Program-made: the position numbers and the translations under genes
Source of the DNA: an uncultured Rhodospirillaceae bacterium
GTDB lineage: Bacteria > Pseudomonadota > Alphaproteobacteria > Reyranellales > Reyranellaceae
Reading direction: 5' to 3'
NCBI GenBank assembly: GCA_945952105.1
Contig: CAMFGZ010000009.1
Span: 104,789 to 168,788 of the forward strand
Length of the DNA: 64,000 nucleotides
Notes under the pieces: generated by a model
Told to the model about the DNA's origin: nothing
The model's database searches: none
What the model saw: the letters and a program-made list of their open reading frames with translations, nothing else
Shown here: one piece after another, positions 53,595-63,962 of the stretch
Layout of the letters: the number at the start of each line of letters is the position of its first letter
How positions within the stretch are numbered: the first letter of the stretch is position 1

Positions 53595-54530
53595 ATGACG
53601 CGTTTTCTGACTGTCGGTGCGGCGCAGATGGGTCCCATCCAGCGCAGCCATAATCGCCGTGACGTGGTGGAACGGCTGATCGCCCATCTGCGCGAAGCCA
53701 AGCGGATGGGCTGCGATCTCGTGGTGTTCCCCGAACTCACGCTCACCACATTCTTTCCGCGCTGGTGGATGCAGGACCAGGCCGAGGTCGATTCCTTCTT
53801 CGAGCAGGAGATGCCGTCCAACGAGACGGCGGCTTTGTTCACCGAAGCCAAGCGTCTCGCGATGGGCTTTTGCCTCGGCTATGCCGAGCTCGCCAACGAG
53901 GACGGGCGCATCCGGCACTTCAACACCTCGATCCTGGTCGAGCGCGACGGCAGCATCGTCGGCAAGTACCGCAAGGTGCATCTGCCGGGCCATGCCGAGC
54001 ATGAGCCCGAACGGCCGTTCCAGCATCTCGAGAAGCGCTACTTCGAGGTCGGCAATCTCGGCTTCCCGGTCGTGAAGGCGTTCGGCGCCAACATGGGCAT
54101 GTGCATCTGCAACGACCGCCGCTGGCCCGAGACCTATCGCGTGATGGGCCTGCAGAACGTTGAGATGGTGCTGCTGGGCTATAACACGCCGCTGCACAAT
54201 GCGCCGTCGCCGGACCATGACGAGCATTCGTGGTTCCATAACCAGCTCTCGATGCAGGCCGGCGCCTACCAGAACGGCACCTGGGTCGTCGGCGTCGCCA
54301 AGGGCGGCACCGAGGAAGGCGTGCCGTCGCTGGCCGACAGCATGATCGTCGCGCCCTCGGGCAAGGTCGTGGCGCGCGCCGCGGGCGACGGCGACGAGCT
54401 GATCGTGCATCGCTGCGATCTCGATGCCGGCAAGAGCTACAAGACGACGACCTTCAACTTCGCCGTCCATCGCCAGCCCGATCAGTACCGCATGATCGTC
54501 GACCGCAAGGGCGCGCAGGATCCGGTGTGA
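53595..54530 (+). CDS. N-carbamoyl-D-amino acid hydrolase (nitrilase superfamily)
   Basis: A 311-residue nitrilase-fold amidase. The catalytic triad is visible: Glu in VVFPELTLTTFFPRW, Lys in KYRKVHLPGH, and Cys in GMCICNDRRWPE. TTFFPRWW, GYNTPLHNAP and FQHLEKRYFEVGNLGFPV are hallmarks of D-carbamoylases, which release D-amino acids from N-carbamoyl forms. ATG 53595 has gagg 5 bases upstream; a GTG at 53589 is an alternative. Together with the M20 enzyme it could form a carbamoyl-amino-acid pathway. Confidence 0.9.
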   Translation: MTRFLTVGAAQMGPIQRSHNRRDVVERLIAHLREAKRMGCDLVVFPELTLTTFFPRWWMQDQAEVDSFFEQEMPSNETAALFTEAKRLAMGFCLGYAELANEDGRIRHFNTSILVERDGSIVGKYRKVHLPGHAEHEPERPFQHLEKRYFEVGNLGFPVVKAFGANMGMCICNDRRWPETYRVMGLQNVEMVLLGYNTPLHNAPSPDHDEHSWFHNQLSMQAGAYQNGTWVVGVAKGGTEEGVPSLADSMIVAPSGKVVARAAGDGDELIVHRCDLDAGKSYKTTTFNFAVHRQPDQYRMIVDRKGAQDPV

Positions 54531-54541
54531 TGCATCCTTCG

Positions 54542-54563
54542 CCTCCCCATGTGAATGGGGAGG
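54542..54563. repeat. Perfect hairpin repeat after the carbamoylase gene
   Basis: CCTCCCCAT (54542-54550) pairs with ATGGGGAGG (54555-54563), 9 bp with a 4-base loop. It resembles the CCTCCCCC/GGGGGAGG palindrome at 35208-35230. A second small hairpin, GTTACG/CGTAAC, is at 54574-54589. Confidence 0.6.
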
Positions 54564-54632
54564 AGGGTTAAGAGTTACGCCGCCGTAACGTCTTGCGCCG
54601 TCATCTCTATCTGCCTAAGTGACCTTGCGCCC

Positions 54633-54681
54633 GGCGGGGACGACCCCGCCTTCCGGAGGGCAAGCGTCGGGACGACCCGGC
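54633..54681 (+). promoter_or_regulatory. Guanidine-II (mini-ykkC) riboswitch
   Basis: Two hairpins with the diagnostic ACGR loop: P1 GGCGGGG-ACGA-CCCCGCC (54633-54650, 7 bp) and P2 GTCGGG-ACGA-CCCGGC (54666-54681, 6 bp with one G-U), joined by a 15-base linker. It lies 21 bases before a SugE/Gdx guanidine exporter gene, the classic arrangement. Ligand binding stabilises both loops and frees the ribosome site gaaggg near 54689. Confidence 0.95.
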
Positions 54682-54702
54682 TTCTTGCGAAGGGTGCGTT
54701 CC

Positions 54703-55023
54703 ATGGCTTGGCTCATTCTGTTGATCGCCGGTCTTCTCGAAGTCGGCTGGGCGACCGGTCTCAAATACACCGAAGGCTTCACGCGTCTCGTGCCGACGGC
54801 GCTCACCGCGGGATCGATGCTCGTGAGCGTCATTTTGCTCGGCATTGCATTGAAGACGCTGCCCGTCGGCACCGGCTATGCGGTATGGACCGGCATCGGC
54901 GCCGTGGGCACGGCGATCCTCGGCATCTTCCTGTTCGGCGAATCGGCCGACCTGCCGCGCCTCGCCTCGATCGGCCTGATCGTGGCGGGCATCGTCGGCT
55001 TGAAGCTCACCAGCGCGGGCTGA
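54703..55023 (+). CDS. gdx: Guanidinium exporter, SMR family (Gdx/SugE)
   Basis: A 106-residue small multidrug resistance protein with four helices that works as an antiparallel dimer. The essential Glu13 in [15 protein letters not shown] is present, with the SugE-type signature TEGFTRL and [17 protein letters not shown]. The guanidine-II riboswitch just upstream confirms guanidinium as the likely substrate. The frame is open from 54619 across the riboswitch; ATG 54703 is the natural start. Confidence 0.95.
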   Translation: MAWLILLIAGLLEVGWATGLKYTEGFTRLVPTALTAGSMLVSVILLGIALKTLPVGTGYAVWTGIGAVGTAILGIFLFGESADLPRLASIGLIVAGIVGLKLTSAG

Positions 55024-55026
55024 ACC

Positions 55027-55494
55027 TCAGACGACTTCGCTCTTTGCGAAGTTGCCGTAGCTGCGCTCCGGCGTGCCGCGGAACAGCGACATGTGCGTGT
55101 GGGTGGCCACGAACGGATCGCCCACCGCCTTGCGTCCCATCACGGTCGTGGTGCGGCCCGGCCGGTCGAAGCGGTCGCCGTTGGGATGGAAGCCGTAGGA
55201 CTGCCACACGCCCATGCCTACGGCGGTGAGCCGGTCGGCCGAAACGATGGCCTCGATCTTCGAGAGGTCGTAGCGGAACTCGCGGATCGTACCCCAGACG
55301 TTGCGCCACTGCTTCTGCTCGGCCAGCTCGCGACCGTGCATGAAGTCGGTGAAGGTGCCGAAGGCAATCATGTCGTCGGCAAATATCCGGCGCGCGCCTT
55401 CATAGTCGACGGCGCGGCAATGTTTCGACAGCGTGTCGAACCACTGGCGAACGGCGGCGAGGTCCTCGGCAACGACGGGATTTCGCAGGTTCAT
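55027..55494 (-). CDS. SnoaL/NTF2-like domain protein
   Basis: A 155-residue single-domain protein of the SnoaL-like/ketosteroid isomerase-like NTF2 fold. Seen: VRQWFDTLSKHCRAVDYEGARRIFADDMIAFGTFTDFMHG at the N-terminus and a C-terminal strand region with THTHMSLFRG. Many such proteins have no known reaction. It is convergent with gdx and lies 11 bases after the S49 peptidase gene. Confidence 0.78.
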   Translation of the reverse strand: MNLRNPVVAEDLAAVRQWFDTLSKHCRAVDYEGARRIFADDMIAFGTFTDFMHGRELAEQKQWRNVWGTIREFRYDLSKIEAIVSADRLTAVGMGVWQSYGFHPNGDRFDRPGRTTTVMGRKAVGDPFVATHTHMSLFRGTPERSYGNFAKSEVV

Positions 55495-55505
55495 CTCGAC
55501 TTCTC

Positions 55506-56345
55506 CTAGAGTCCGAAGCGTTGCCAGCGCACGCGCTCTTCGAGAGCGGCGAGCGTGGCCGGTCCGATAGTGTCGATGCCGCCACCGATGTCTGTCTGGA
55601 GGCCGAACCGCGACAGCAGGCGGCGGCGCGGGCCGATGACGGGCAGGCGCACCTTGTCGCCGTAGCGCGCCTGCAACGTCGCGCGCAGCTCGCCGAACCC
55701 GTCGACCAGCCCGTAGTCGAGGCCGCGCCGGGCCGTCCAGAACTCGCCGGTGAACAGCAAGCTCTCGTCGCCCTTCAGGAGCCTGCCGCGCCGTTCGCGG
55801 ACCCAGTCCTTGAAGCCGTCGTGAATCTCGGCCTGGAGCCGTTTCAGGCGCTCGACGTCTTCCGGCTGCTCGGGCCGGAAGGGGTCGAGCATCGACTTGT
55901 TCTCGCCCGACGTATGGACGCGGCGTTCCACGCCGATGCGCGCGATCAGGTCCTGGAAGCCGAAGCCCGAGCTGATGACGCCAATCGAACCGACGATCGA
56001 GCTGGGGTCGGCGATGATCTCGTCGGCGGCGCAGGCCAGCCAGTAGCCGCCAGAGGCAGCAACGTCCTCGACGAAGGCGATGACGGGCAGGTTCTTTTCG
56101 CGGGCATGCAGCCGGATGCGCTGCGCGATCAGCGCTGACTGGACGGGCGAGCCGCCGGGCGAGTTGAGGGCGAGGGCCACGGCCTTGGCACCCTTCGTCT
56201 CGAAGGCGCGCTTCAGAAGCGGCGAGACTGATTCGATCGACAGGCCGCGGCCGCCCAGCAGGCCGCCACTCGAAATGACGCCGGAGAGGCGAACGACGGG
56301 CACGACCGGCCCGCGGCGAAAACGATTCCTGATCCAGTCCAACAT
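55506..56345 (-). CDS. S49 family peptidase (signal peptide peptidase-like)
   Basis: A 279-residue SppA/SohB-type serine peptidase. The oxyanion region LNSPGGSPVQSALI, nucleophile Ser in VEDVAASGGYWLA, and general-base Lys in VHTSGENKSMLD are all seen; GSIGVISSGFGFQDL lies between them. It lacks a clear signal anchor. The frame opens at 56381; ATG 56345 (MLDWIRNRF) is preferred because the other start overlaps the TrmN6-like gene. Probably acts on membrane or signal peptides. Confidence 0.88.
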   Translation of the reverse strand: MLDWIRNRFRRGPVVPVVRLSGVISSGGLLGGRGLSIESVSPLLKRAFETKGAKAVALALNSPGGSPVQSALIAQRIRLHAREKNLPVIAFVEDVAASGGYWLACAADEIIADPSSIVGSIGVISSGFGFQDLIARIGVERRVHTSGENKSMLDPFRPEQPEDVERLKRLQAEIHDGFKDWVRERRGRLLKGDESLLFTGEFWTARRGLDYGLVDGFGELRATLQARYGDKVRLPVIGPRRRLLSRFGLQTDIGGGIDTIGPATLAALEERVRWQRFGL

Positions 56346-56370
56346 GCGGGGCACTGTCGCGGCGGCGCTT

Positions 56371-57105
56371 CTAGAAGGCAAGCGGGTGGCCGTGGCGCAG
56401 GATGGCCTCCGCCTCTTCGGTGTACCCGCCCTCGGGCCGGTGCAGCACCAGTGGTTGGGCCTCCCGCCGGTTCAGGTCGGGGGCGCGCCGGGCGCGAACC
56501 AGCACGCGGGCGGCCGGGGGCAAACGCTTCACGGTGATGTCGCCCCAGCCCAGCCGAGCCAGGATCGCGACGATCTCTTCCAGCCGATCGCTGCGATGGA
56601 TGACGAACAGGGTCCCTGCAGGTTTCAGTGCCCCGGTGGCAACCGCCAGCCATCGAACGAGGTCGGCACTCGATTCGACGGTCGCCAGCGCCTTGCTGCG
56701 ATCCGGTGACGGATCGGCGACGGCGGCCGGCAGATAGGGAGGGTTGGTCGTGACATGGTCGAACGGGCCGAGGCCGGGTGGGAGCGGCCGTGCCAGATCG
56801 TGAACGAGCGTTCTCACGCGATCCCCGGCATGGTTGAGGGCAGCATTGCGCTCGGCCAACGCAACCAGCTCCGGCTGCAATTCTATGCCGGTGATCCGGC
56901 AGCCCGGCACGCGCGCGGCGATGCAGAGGCCCACGGCACCGACACCGGCTCCGAGATCGAGCACGCTTTCGCCGGCTGCAGCATCGGCCGCCGCCGCCAG
57001 CAGCACCGCGTCGACGGCGATCCGGTATCCGCGCCGTGGCTGCAAGAGCTTCACGCGACCGCCCATCACGGTGTTTTCGGTCGGCGCGGATTCCATGCTA
57101 CTCAT
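56371..57105 (-). CDS. TrmN6/YfiC-like methyltransferase
   Basis: A 244-residue class I SAM methyltransferase. Motif I is VLDLGAGVGAVGLC, Glu in GIELQPEL binds SAM ribose, and motif IV is TTNPPYLP, typical of N6-adenine or glutamine methyltransferases. It resembles tRNA1(Val) A37 N6-methyltransferases (GGRVKLLQPRRGYRIAVDAVLLAA). The 3' end approaches the S49 gene; it is divergent from the polyprenyl synthase gene with a 55-base gap. Confidence 0.85.
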   Translation of the reverse strand: MSSMESAPTENTVMGGRVKLLQPRRGYRIAVDAVLLAAAADAAAGESVLDLGAGVGAVGLCIAARVPGCRITGIELQPELVALAERNAALNHAGDRVRTLVHDLARPLPPGLGPFDHVTTNPPYLPAAVADPSPDRSKALATVESSADLVRWLAVATGALKPAGTLFVIHRSDRLEEIVAILARLGWGDITVKRLPPAARVLVRARRAPDLNRREAQPLVLHRPEGGYTEEAEAILRHGHPLAF

Positions 57106-57160
57106 CTCTCACGACATTGTGTCGCAATAACAGGCTTCACCGGAGAGTTAGTCTCCCGTC

Positions 57161-58180
57161 ATGGCAACCGTCGTCTCTCTCGAAGGCAAGCGCAAGTCGC
57201 CCAGCCTCGAACCGCTATTGGCGCTCTGCACCGACGACATGGGGCGGGTCGATCGCGAGATCGTAGCGCGCATGCGGTCGCAGGTCCCGCTGATCCCCGA
57301 ACTGGCCAATCATCTGGTCGGCGCCGGCGGCAAGCGCATGCGTCCGCTGCTGACGGTCGCGGCCGCGCGGCTGTGCGGCTACAGCGAAGGCACCGATCGC
57401 CACATCAAGCTGGCGACCTGCGTCGAGTTCATCCATTCCGCCACGCTGCTCCATGACGACGTCGTCGATGTGAGCGCGCTGCGTCGTGGCAAGCCGACCG
57501 CCAACACGGTGTACGGCGACAAGGCTTCGGTGCTGGTCGGCGACTTCCTGTTCACGCGCGCCTTCGAGCTGATGGTCGAGGTCGGCTCGCTCGACATCCT
57601 GGGCGTGCTGTCGAACGCTTCATCGACGATCGCCGAGGGCGAGGTGCTGCAGCTCGTAAGCCAGCGCGACATCAGCACGCCCGAGGCGACCTATCTCGAG
57701 ATCATCAAGGCCAAGACCGCCAAGCTCTTCGCCGCGGCGGCCGAGGTCGGCGCCATGGTGGCCGGCCGCAACGGCCCGGAGCGGGTGGCGCTGCAGAGCT
57801 TCGGCATGAACCTCGGCATCGCCTTCCAGCTCGTCGACGATGCGCTCGACTATTCCGGCCGCGAGGCCAAGCTCGGCAAGTCGGTCGGCGACGATTTCCG
57901 CGAGGGCAAGATCACCCTGCCGGTGATCCTCGCCTTTCTGCGCGGCGGCGCCGTCGATCGCGAATTCTGGAAGCGCACCATCGAGAAGCTCGACCAGCGC
58001 GAGGGCGATCTCGAACAGGCCTACAGCCTGATCGAGCGTCACGGCGCGCTGTCGGATACGCTGGAGCGCGCACGCCACTACGGCGCGATGGCGCGCGATG
58101 CGCTCGGCCTGTTCCCCAGCACGCCGCTCAAGTCGGCACTGCTCGAGGCGGTCGACTTCGCCATCGACCGCGCTCACTGA
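57161..58180 (+). CDS. ispB: Polyprenyl (octaprenyl-type) diphosphate synthase
   Basis: A 339-residue trans-isoprenyl diphosphate synthase that makes the quinone side chain. The first Asp-rich motif is LLHDDVVD (Asp99-Asp103), GGKRMRP binds substrate, and the second Asp-rich motif is LVDDALDYSG. GKPTANTVYGDKASVLVGDFL is typical of medium/long-chain synthases. The chain length cannot be fixed from sequence. Confidence 0.92.
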   Translation: MATVVSLEGKRKSPSLEPLLALCTDDMGRVDREIVARMRSQVPLIPELANHLVGAGGKRMRPLLTVAAARLCGYSEGTDRHIKLATCVEFIHSATLLHDDVVDVSALRRGKPTANTVYGDKASVLVGDFLFTRAFELMVEVGSLDILGVLSNASSTIAEGEVLQLVSQRDISTPEATYLEIIKAKTAKLFAAAAEVGAMVAGRNGPERVALQSFGMNLGIAFQLVDDALDYSGREAKLGKSVGDDFREGKITLPVILAFLRGGAVDREFWKRTIEKLDQREGDLEQAYSLIERHGALSDTLERARHYGAMARDALGLFPSTPLKSALLEAVDFAIDRAH

Positions 58181-58260
58181 AGCGCCTTCGGCGAAGCTGA
58201 AGGCGCGAGGTCCAGAAAAGACGAAGATGCCGGCCAAAGGCTGGTGTGCTCTAATCTGCC

Positions 58261-59745
58261 ATGCCTGTCCGCCACGTCCTTGCCATCGACCAGGGCACGA
58301 CCAGCACCCGCGCCATCGTCTTCGATGATGGTGGCCGCCCGGTCGCCTCGGCCCAGAAGGAACTGCCGCAGATCTTTCCCAAGCCGGGCTGGGTCGAGCA
58401 CGACCCGGAGGAAATCTGGTCGGCGACAGTGGAAGTCTGCCGCGGCGCCTTGGCCAAGGCCAAGCTCGACGCCAAGGCACTGGCTGGCATCGGTATCACC
58501 AACCAGCGCGAGACCACGGTCGTGTGGGATCGCGCCACCGGCAAGCCGATCCACAACGCCATCGTCTGGCAGGATCGCCGGACCGCCGACCGCTGCGCCG
58601 CGCTGAAGAAGGACGGGCACGAGAAGCTCTTCACCGACCGCACCGGCCTCCTGCTCGATCCCTATTTCTCGGGCACCAAGATCGCGTGGATCCTCGATCA
58701 CGTTGCCGGTGCGCGCGCCGCGGCGGAGAAGGGCGCGCTGGCGGCGGGTACCATCGAATGCTTCCTGCTGTGGCGCCTGACCGGCGGCAAGGTGCATGCG
58801 AGCGACGCCACCAATGCCAGCCGCTCGCTGCTGCTCGACATCCGCAAGGGCACCTGGGATGCCGAGCTGACGAGGATCCTGGGCGTGCCGGCCTCGCTAC
58901 TGCCCAAGGTGGTCGATTGCTCGGGCGAACTGGGCGTTGCCGATGCCGAGATCCTGGGCGCGCCGGTGCCCATCCTCGGCATGGCCGGCGACCAGCAGGC
59001 CGCGACCGTGGGTCAGGCCTGCATCAAGCCCGGCATGGTGAAGGCGACCTACGGCACGGGCTGCTTCGCGCTGCTCAACACCGGCAGCATCGCCGTGCAT
59101 TCGCGCCACCGGCTCCTCACCACCATCGCCTACCAGCTCGACGGACGGCGCACCTATGCGCTCGAAGGCAGCATCTTCATCGCGGGCGCGGCTGTGCAAT
59201 GGCTGCGCGACGGGCTGAAGCTGATCGAGAAGTCCTCCGACGTCGAGAAGGTCGCCGCGAGCGCCAGGGAAGGCCATGGCGTTTACATGGTGCCGGCTTT
59301 CGTCGGGCTGGGCGCGCCGCATTGGGACCCGGAGGCGCGCGCCGCGATTCTCGGCCTCACACGCGATTCCGGTCCCGGCGAGATCGCCGCCGCGACCCTC
59401 GATTCGGTCTGCTACCAGACTCGCGATCTGCTGGAGGCGATGCGTGGCGACGGCGCGCAGATCGACGAGCTCAGGGTCGATGGCGGAATGGTCGTGAACG
59501 ATCCGCTGATGCAGCGGCTGGCCGACACGGTGGGCACGCCGGTAGAGCGGCCGGAAGTGACCGAAACCACGGCTCTTGGCGCGGCCTTCCTGGCGGGCCT
59601 GAAGGCCGGCCTCTGGCCCTCGCTGGAGGCCCTCGCCATGACCTGGGTCCTCGATCGGGCCTTCAAGCCTGTCGAGGACAGCGCGGCGCGCGATCGCCGC
59701 TATGCCGGGTGGAAAGACGCGGTACGCCGGGTGCGCAGTTCCTGA
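58261..59745 (+). CDS. glpK: Glycerol kinase
   Basis: A 494-residue FGGY kinase: glycerol plus ATP gives glycerol-3-phosphate. Seen: [15 protein letters not shown] at the N-terminus, [65 protein letters not shown] and [13 protein letters not shown]. It links to lipid and glycerophosphodiester metabolism elsewhere in the window (ugp, GDPD). 80 bases after ispB. Confidence 0.96.
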   Translation: MPVRHVLAIDQGTTSTRAIVFDDGGRPVASAQKELPQIFPKPGWVEHDPEEIWSATVEVCRGALAKAKLDAKALAGIGITNQRETTVVWDRATGKPIHNAIVWQDRRTADRCAALKKDGHEKLFTDRTGLLLDPYFSGTKIAWILDHVAGARAAAEKGALAAGTIECFLLWRLTGGKVHASDATNASRSLLLDIRKGTWDAELTRILGVPASLLPKVVDCSGELGVADAEILGAPVPILGMAGDQQAATVGQACIKPGMVKATYGTGCFALLNTGSIAVHSRHRLLTTIAYQLDGRRTYALEGSIFIAGAAVQWLRDGLKLIEKSSDVEKVAASAREGHGVYMVPAFVGLGAPHWDPEARAAILGLTRDSGPGEIAAATLDSVCYQTRDLLEAMRGDGAQIDELRVDGGMVVNDPLMQRLADTVGTPVERPEVTETTALGAAFLAGLKAGLWPSLEALAMTWVLDRAFKPVEDSAARDRRYAGWKDAVRRVRSS

Positions 59746-59783
59746 TTGCTGGTGAGGGGCGCGGCCATTAGGTTGCGCCCGCC

Positions 59784-60536
59784 ATGAAGACCCGCGCCAA
59801 TCCCGTCTACTGCAGCATCGACACCACCGATCTTGCGCACGCCACCAAGCTGATCCAGAGCATCGCCGGGGGGCCGAAGCCGGCCGTCGGCGGCATCAAG
59901 CTCGGCCTTGAATTCTTCCTGGCGCACGGCGCGCCGGGCGTGCGCTACGCCTTCCCGATGCCCGTCCGCGCGACGGGCGTGGGCTTCTTCCTCGACCTCA
60001 AGCTGCATGACATCCCCAACACGGTGGCGGGCGGCATCCGCGCGGTGGTCGACCTCGCGCCGACCTTCGTCACCATCCATGCCGGCGGCGGTCGCGAGAT
60101 GATGAAGGCGGCGGTCGAGGAAGCCGGTTCGCAGGCGACGAAGCAGAACGTCGCGCGGCCGAAGTTGCTCGGCGTGACGGTGCTGACCTCGCTCGACCGC
60201 TCGGACCTGGAAGCGACCGGAGTCAACGCCGACCCGGCTGACCAGGTCGTGCGACTGGCGGCGCTCGCGCAGGAGAGCGGCCTCGACGGCGTGATCTGCT
60301 CGCCGCTCGAGATCGCGGCGCTGCGCAAGCGATGCGGCCCCGACTTTGTTCTGATGGTGCCGGGCATCCGTCCCGTCGGCAGCGCCGCCAACGACCAGAA
60401 GCGCGCGATGACGCCGCGCCAGGCGGTCGATCTCGGCGCCTCCAACCTCGTCGTCGGCCGGCCGATCTACCAGGCCCAGGACCCGCGCGCCGCCGCCGAG
60501 GCGATCGCGCGCGAGGCCGGCGTCAACGATCTCTGA
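59784..60536 (+). CDS. pyrF: Orotidine 5'-phosphate decarboxylase
   Basis: A 250-residue TIM-barrel enzyme of pyrimidine synthesis: OMP gives UMP. The catalytic Asp/Lys/Asp motif is DLKLHDIPNTV, the substrate phosphate loop GIRPVGSAANDQKRAMTP, and ASNLVVGRPIYQA lies at the C-terminus. It lies 38 bases after glpK and 10 before trpF. Confidence 0.92.
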   Translation: MKTRANPVYCSIDTTDLAHATKLIQSIAGGPKPAVGGIKLGLEFFLAHGAPGVRYAFPMPVRATGVGFFLDLKLHDIPNTVAGGIRAVVDLAPTFVTIHAGGGREMMKAAVEEAGSQATKQNVARPKLLGVTVLTSLDRSDLEATGVNADPADQVVRLAALAQESGLDGVICSPLEIAALRKRCGPDFVLMVPGIRPVGSAANDQKRAMTPRQAVDLGASNLVVGRPIYQAQDPRAAAEAIAREAGVNDL

Positions 60537-60546
60537 GCCTCGCGCC

Positions 60547-61185
60547 ATGACCGTCGAAGCCAAGATCTGCGGATTGTCGACGCCCGAGACGGTCGATGCC
60601 GCGGTCGAGGCCGGCGCCGGTTTCGTGGGCTTCGTCACCTTTCCGCGCTCGCCACGCCACATCGAATCGCTCGACCTGCTGCAGTCGCTGGGCGCGCGCG
60701 TCCCCAGGAGCGTGGTGCGCGTCGGCCTGTTCGTCGATGCCGATGACTCACTGATCGATGCGCGGCTGGCGACGGGCGCGATCGACATGCTGCAGCTCCA
60801 CGGGTCCGAGACGCCTGAACGGCTCGCCGGGCTCAAGGCGCGAACGGGCAGGCCGGTGATGAAGGCCATCAAGGTCGCGAGCCCGGCCGATGTCGAGCGC
60901 GGCATTGCCGCCTATGCCGGCATCGCCGATCGCCTGATGTTCGATGCGGCCGACGGCACCTTGCCGGGCGGCAATGCGACGGCCTTCGACTGGACGATCC
61001 TGTCGGGCCGCACCGTGCCGTTGCCGTGGTTTCTCGCGGGCGGTCTCAATCCGGGCAATGTCGCGGAGGCCGTGCGCGTGACGGGTGCGCGCGCCGTCGA
61101 CGTTTCTTCTGGCGTGGAATCGAGCCGCGGTGTGAAATCGATTGAACTGATCCGCGCGTTCGTTGGCGCGGTAAAAGCGTTGTAA
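60547..61185 (+). CDS. trpF: Phosphoribosylanthranilate isomerase
   Basis: A 212-residue TIM-barrel enzyme of tryptophan synthesis. The catalytic Cys is in AKICGLSTPETVDAAVEAGA, the Asp in LMFDAADGTLPGGNATAFDW, and the phosphate loop in WFLAGGLNPGNVAEAV and VDVSSGVESSRGVKS. It begins a trpF-RidA-trpB-trpA run. Confidence 0.95.
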   Translation: MTVEAKICGLSTPETVDAAVEAGAGFVGFVTFPRSPRHIESLDLLQSLGARVPRSVVRVGLFVDADDSLIDARLATGAIDMLQLHGSETPERLAGLKARTGRPVMKAIKVASPADVERGIAAYAGIADRLMFDAADGTLPGGNATAFDWTILSGRTVPLPWFLAGGLNPGNVAEAVRVTGARAVDVSSGVESSRGVKSIELIRAFVGAVKAL

Positions 61186-61197
61186 GGAGCAGGCGGC

Positions 61198-61764
61198 ATG
61201 AAGATCGAAGAGCGGCTGAAGGAACTCGGTATCGAGCTCCCCGAACCGACCACGCCGTTGGGCAGCTACGTCAACGCGGTGCGCACCGGCAACCTGGTCT
61301 ACATGGCCGGCAAGGGACCGGGCCTGCCCGGCAAGCCGCTGCCGGTGGGCAAAGTGGGGCGCGATTTCTCGCTCGAGCAGGCCAATCGCCTCGCGCGCGA
61401 TACCGGCCTCAGCATCCTCGGGGCCCTCAAGGCCGAGCTGGGCGACCTCGACCGCGTGAAGCGCATCGTAAAGGTGCTGGGCATGGTCAACGCCACGTCG
61501 GAATACGGCAGCCATCCCGAGGTCATCAACGGCTGCTCGGATCTCTTCGTCGAGGTGTTCGGCGAGAAGGGTCGCCATGCCCGCTCGGCGGTCGGCATGG
61601 GCTCGCTGCCGCGCGGCATCCCGGTCGAGATCGAGGTGATCGTCGAGGTCGAGGAGGATGCACCGCCGGCCCACGTGGCCGTTGCCAGGCCTGCGGCCCG
61701 GACGGCCAAGCCCAAGGCCAAGCCAGCCCCCAAGGCGAAAGCCGTCAGGAAGAAGAAAAACTAG
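61198..61764 (+). CDS. RidA/YjgF-like protein with basic tail, within trp run
   Basis: A 188-residue protein. Residues 1-150 are a RidA-type domain ([43 protein letters not shown]); the last 40 or so residues are an Ala/Pro/Lys-rich tail ([17 protein letters not shown]). Many RidA proteins deaminate enamines or imines released by PLP enzymes, which would suit a spot next to tryptophan synthase, but this one lacks a clear match to the classic Arg105 motif and belongs to the longer subfamily. 13 bases after trpF. Confidence 0.85.
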   Translation: MKIEERLKELGIELPEPTTPLGSYVNAVRTGNLVYMAGKGPGLPGKPLPVGKVGRDFSLEQANRLARDTGLSILGALKAELGDLDRVKRIVKVLGMVNATSEYGSHPEVINGCSDLFVEVFGEKGRHARSAVGMGSLPRGIPVEIEVIVEVEEDAPPAHVAVARPAARTAKPKAKPAPKAKAVRKKKN

Positions 61765-61822
61765 GGCTTTTGACCGACCCCTGCCGGGACTGCTAAGCCG
61801 GCCCGTCCCGACAGGAAGAGCA

Positions 61823-63037
<1,215 letters not shown>

Positions 63038-63039
63038 CC

Positions 63040-63873
63040 ATGAGCCGCATCGAAAAGCGTTTCGCCCAGCTCAAGGCCGACAAGCGCGCCGGGCTCGTTA
63101 CCTACATCACCGCTGGCGATCCCGACACGGAGATCAGCTACCAGATCCTGAAGGGCCTTCCGGGAGCGGGTGCTGACCTGATCGAACTCGGCATGCCGTT
63201 CACCGATCCGATGGCCGACGGACCGTCGATCCAGCTCGCTGGCCAGCGTGCGCTGAAGGCCGGCATGACGGTCGAGAAGACTTTCGACATGGTCCGCCGC
63301 TTCCGCAAGGAGACCGGCGACAACGACACGCCCATCCTGCTGATGGGCTACTACAACCTGATCTACCAGCGCGGCCCGGAGAAGTTCTGCAAGGACGCGG
63401 CCGCGGCCGGTGTCGACGGTTTCATCCTCGTCGACCTGCCGCCGGAAGAGGCCGATGAGCTGAAGCCGCATGCGACGGCCAACGGCCTCGACACGGTCCT
63501 GCTGACGGCGCCGACCACCGACGACGTCCGCCTGCCGGCCGTCCTGAAGTTCGCCTCGGGCTTCGTCTACTTCGTGTCCGTGCTGGGCATCACCGGCACC
63601 AAGTCGGCGACGGAAGAAGCCGTGCGCACCCATGTCGAGCGTATCAAGCGCCACACCAGGCTGCCGGTCGGCGTGGGCTTCGGCATCCGCACGCCCGAGC
63701 AGGCGGCGGCCGTGGCGCGCCATGCCGATGCCGCGGTCGTCGGCACCGCCATCATCGACCACGTCAAGGCGGGCCTCGACGACAAGGGCAAGGCCAAGCC
63801 CGAACTGGTTCCGGGCGTCTTTGCCTACATCAAGGCCCTGGCCGACGGCGTGCGCGGCGTTCGCAAGGCGTAA
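63040..63873 (+). CDS. trpA: Tryptophan synthase alpha chain
   Basis: A 277-residue TIM-barrel enzyme: indoleglycerol phosphate gives indole. Catalytic Glu is in [20 protein letters not shown], catalytic Asp in [13 protein letters not shown], and the phosphate loop is [14 protein letters not shown] and [10 protein letters not shown]. The ATG at 63040 follows trpB by 2 bases. Confidence 0.97.
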   Translation: MSRIEKRFAQLKADKRAGLVTYITAGDPDTEISYQILKGLPGAGADLIELGMPFTDPMADGPSIQLAGQRALKAGMTVEKTFDMVRRFRKETGDNDTPILLMGYYNLIYQRGPEKFCKDAAAAGVDGFILVDLPPEEADELKPHATANGLDTVLLTAPTTDDVRLPAVLKFASGFVYFVSVLGITGTKSATEEAVRTHVERIKRHTRLPVGVGFGIRTPEQAAAVARHADAAVVGTAIIDHVKAGLDDKGKAKPELVPGVFAYIKALADGVRGVRKA

Positions 63874-63888
63874 ATCACTCATGTCATC

Positions 63889-63962
63889 CTGAGCGAAGCG
63901 AAGGATCTCACGCCAGCAACGGAGTTCTTCGATCGCTCCGTCAGGTCCTTCGCTGCGCTCAG
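63889..63962. repeat. Long cruciform-type repeat after trpA
   Basis: A 17-bp stem (63889-63905 with 63946-63962, one mismatch) encloses an inner 6-bp ACGGAG/CTCCGT hairpin. Its left edge TCATCCTGAG matches the palindrome after cysK (44580-44630), so both belong to one dispersed family. It may also act as a transcription end for the trp run. Confidence 0.75.
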
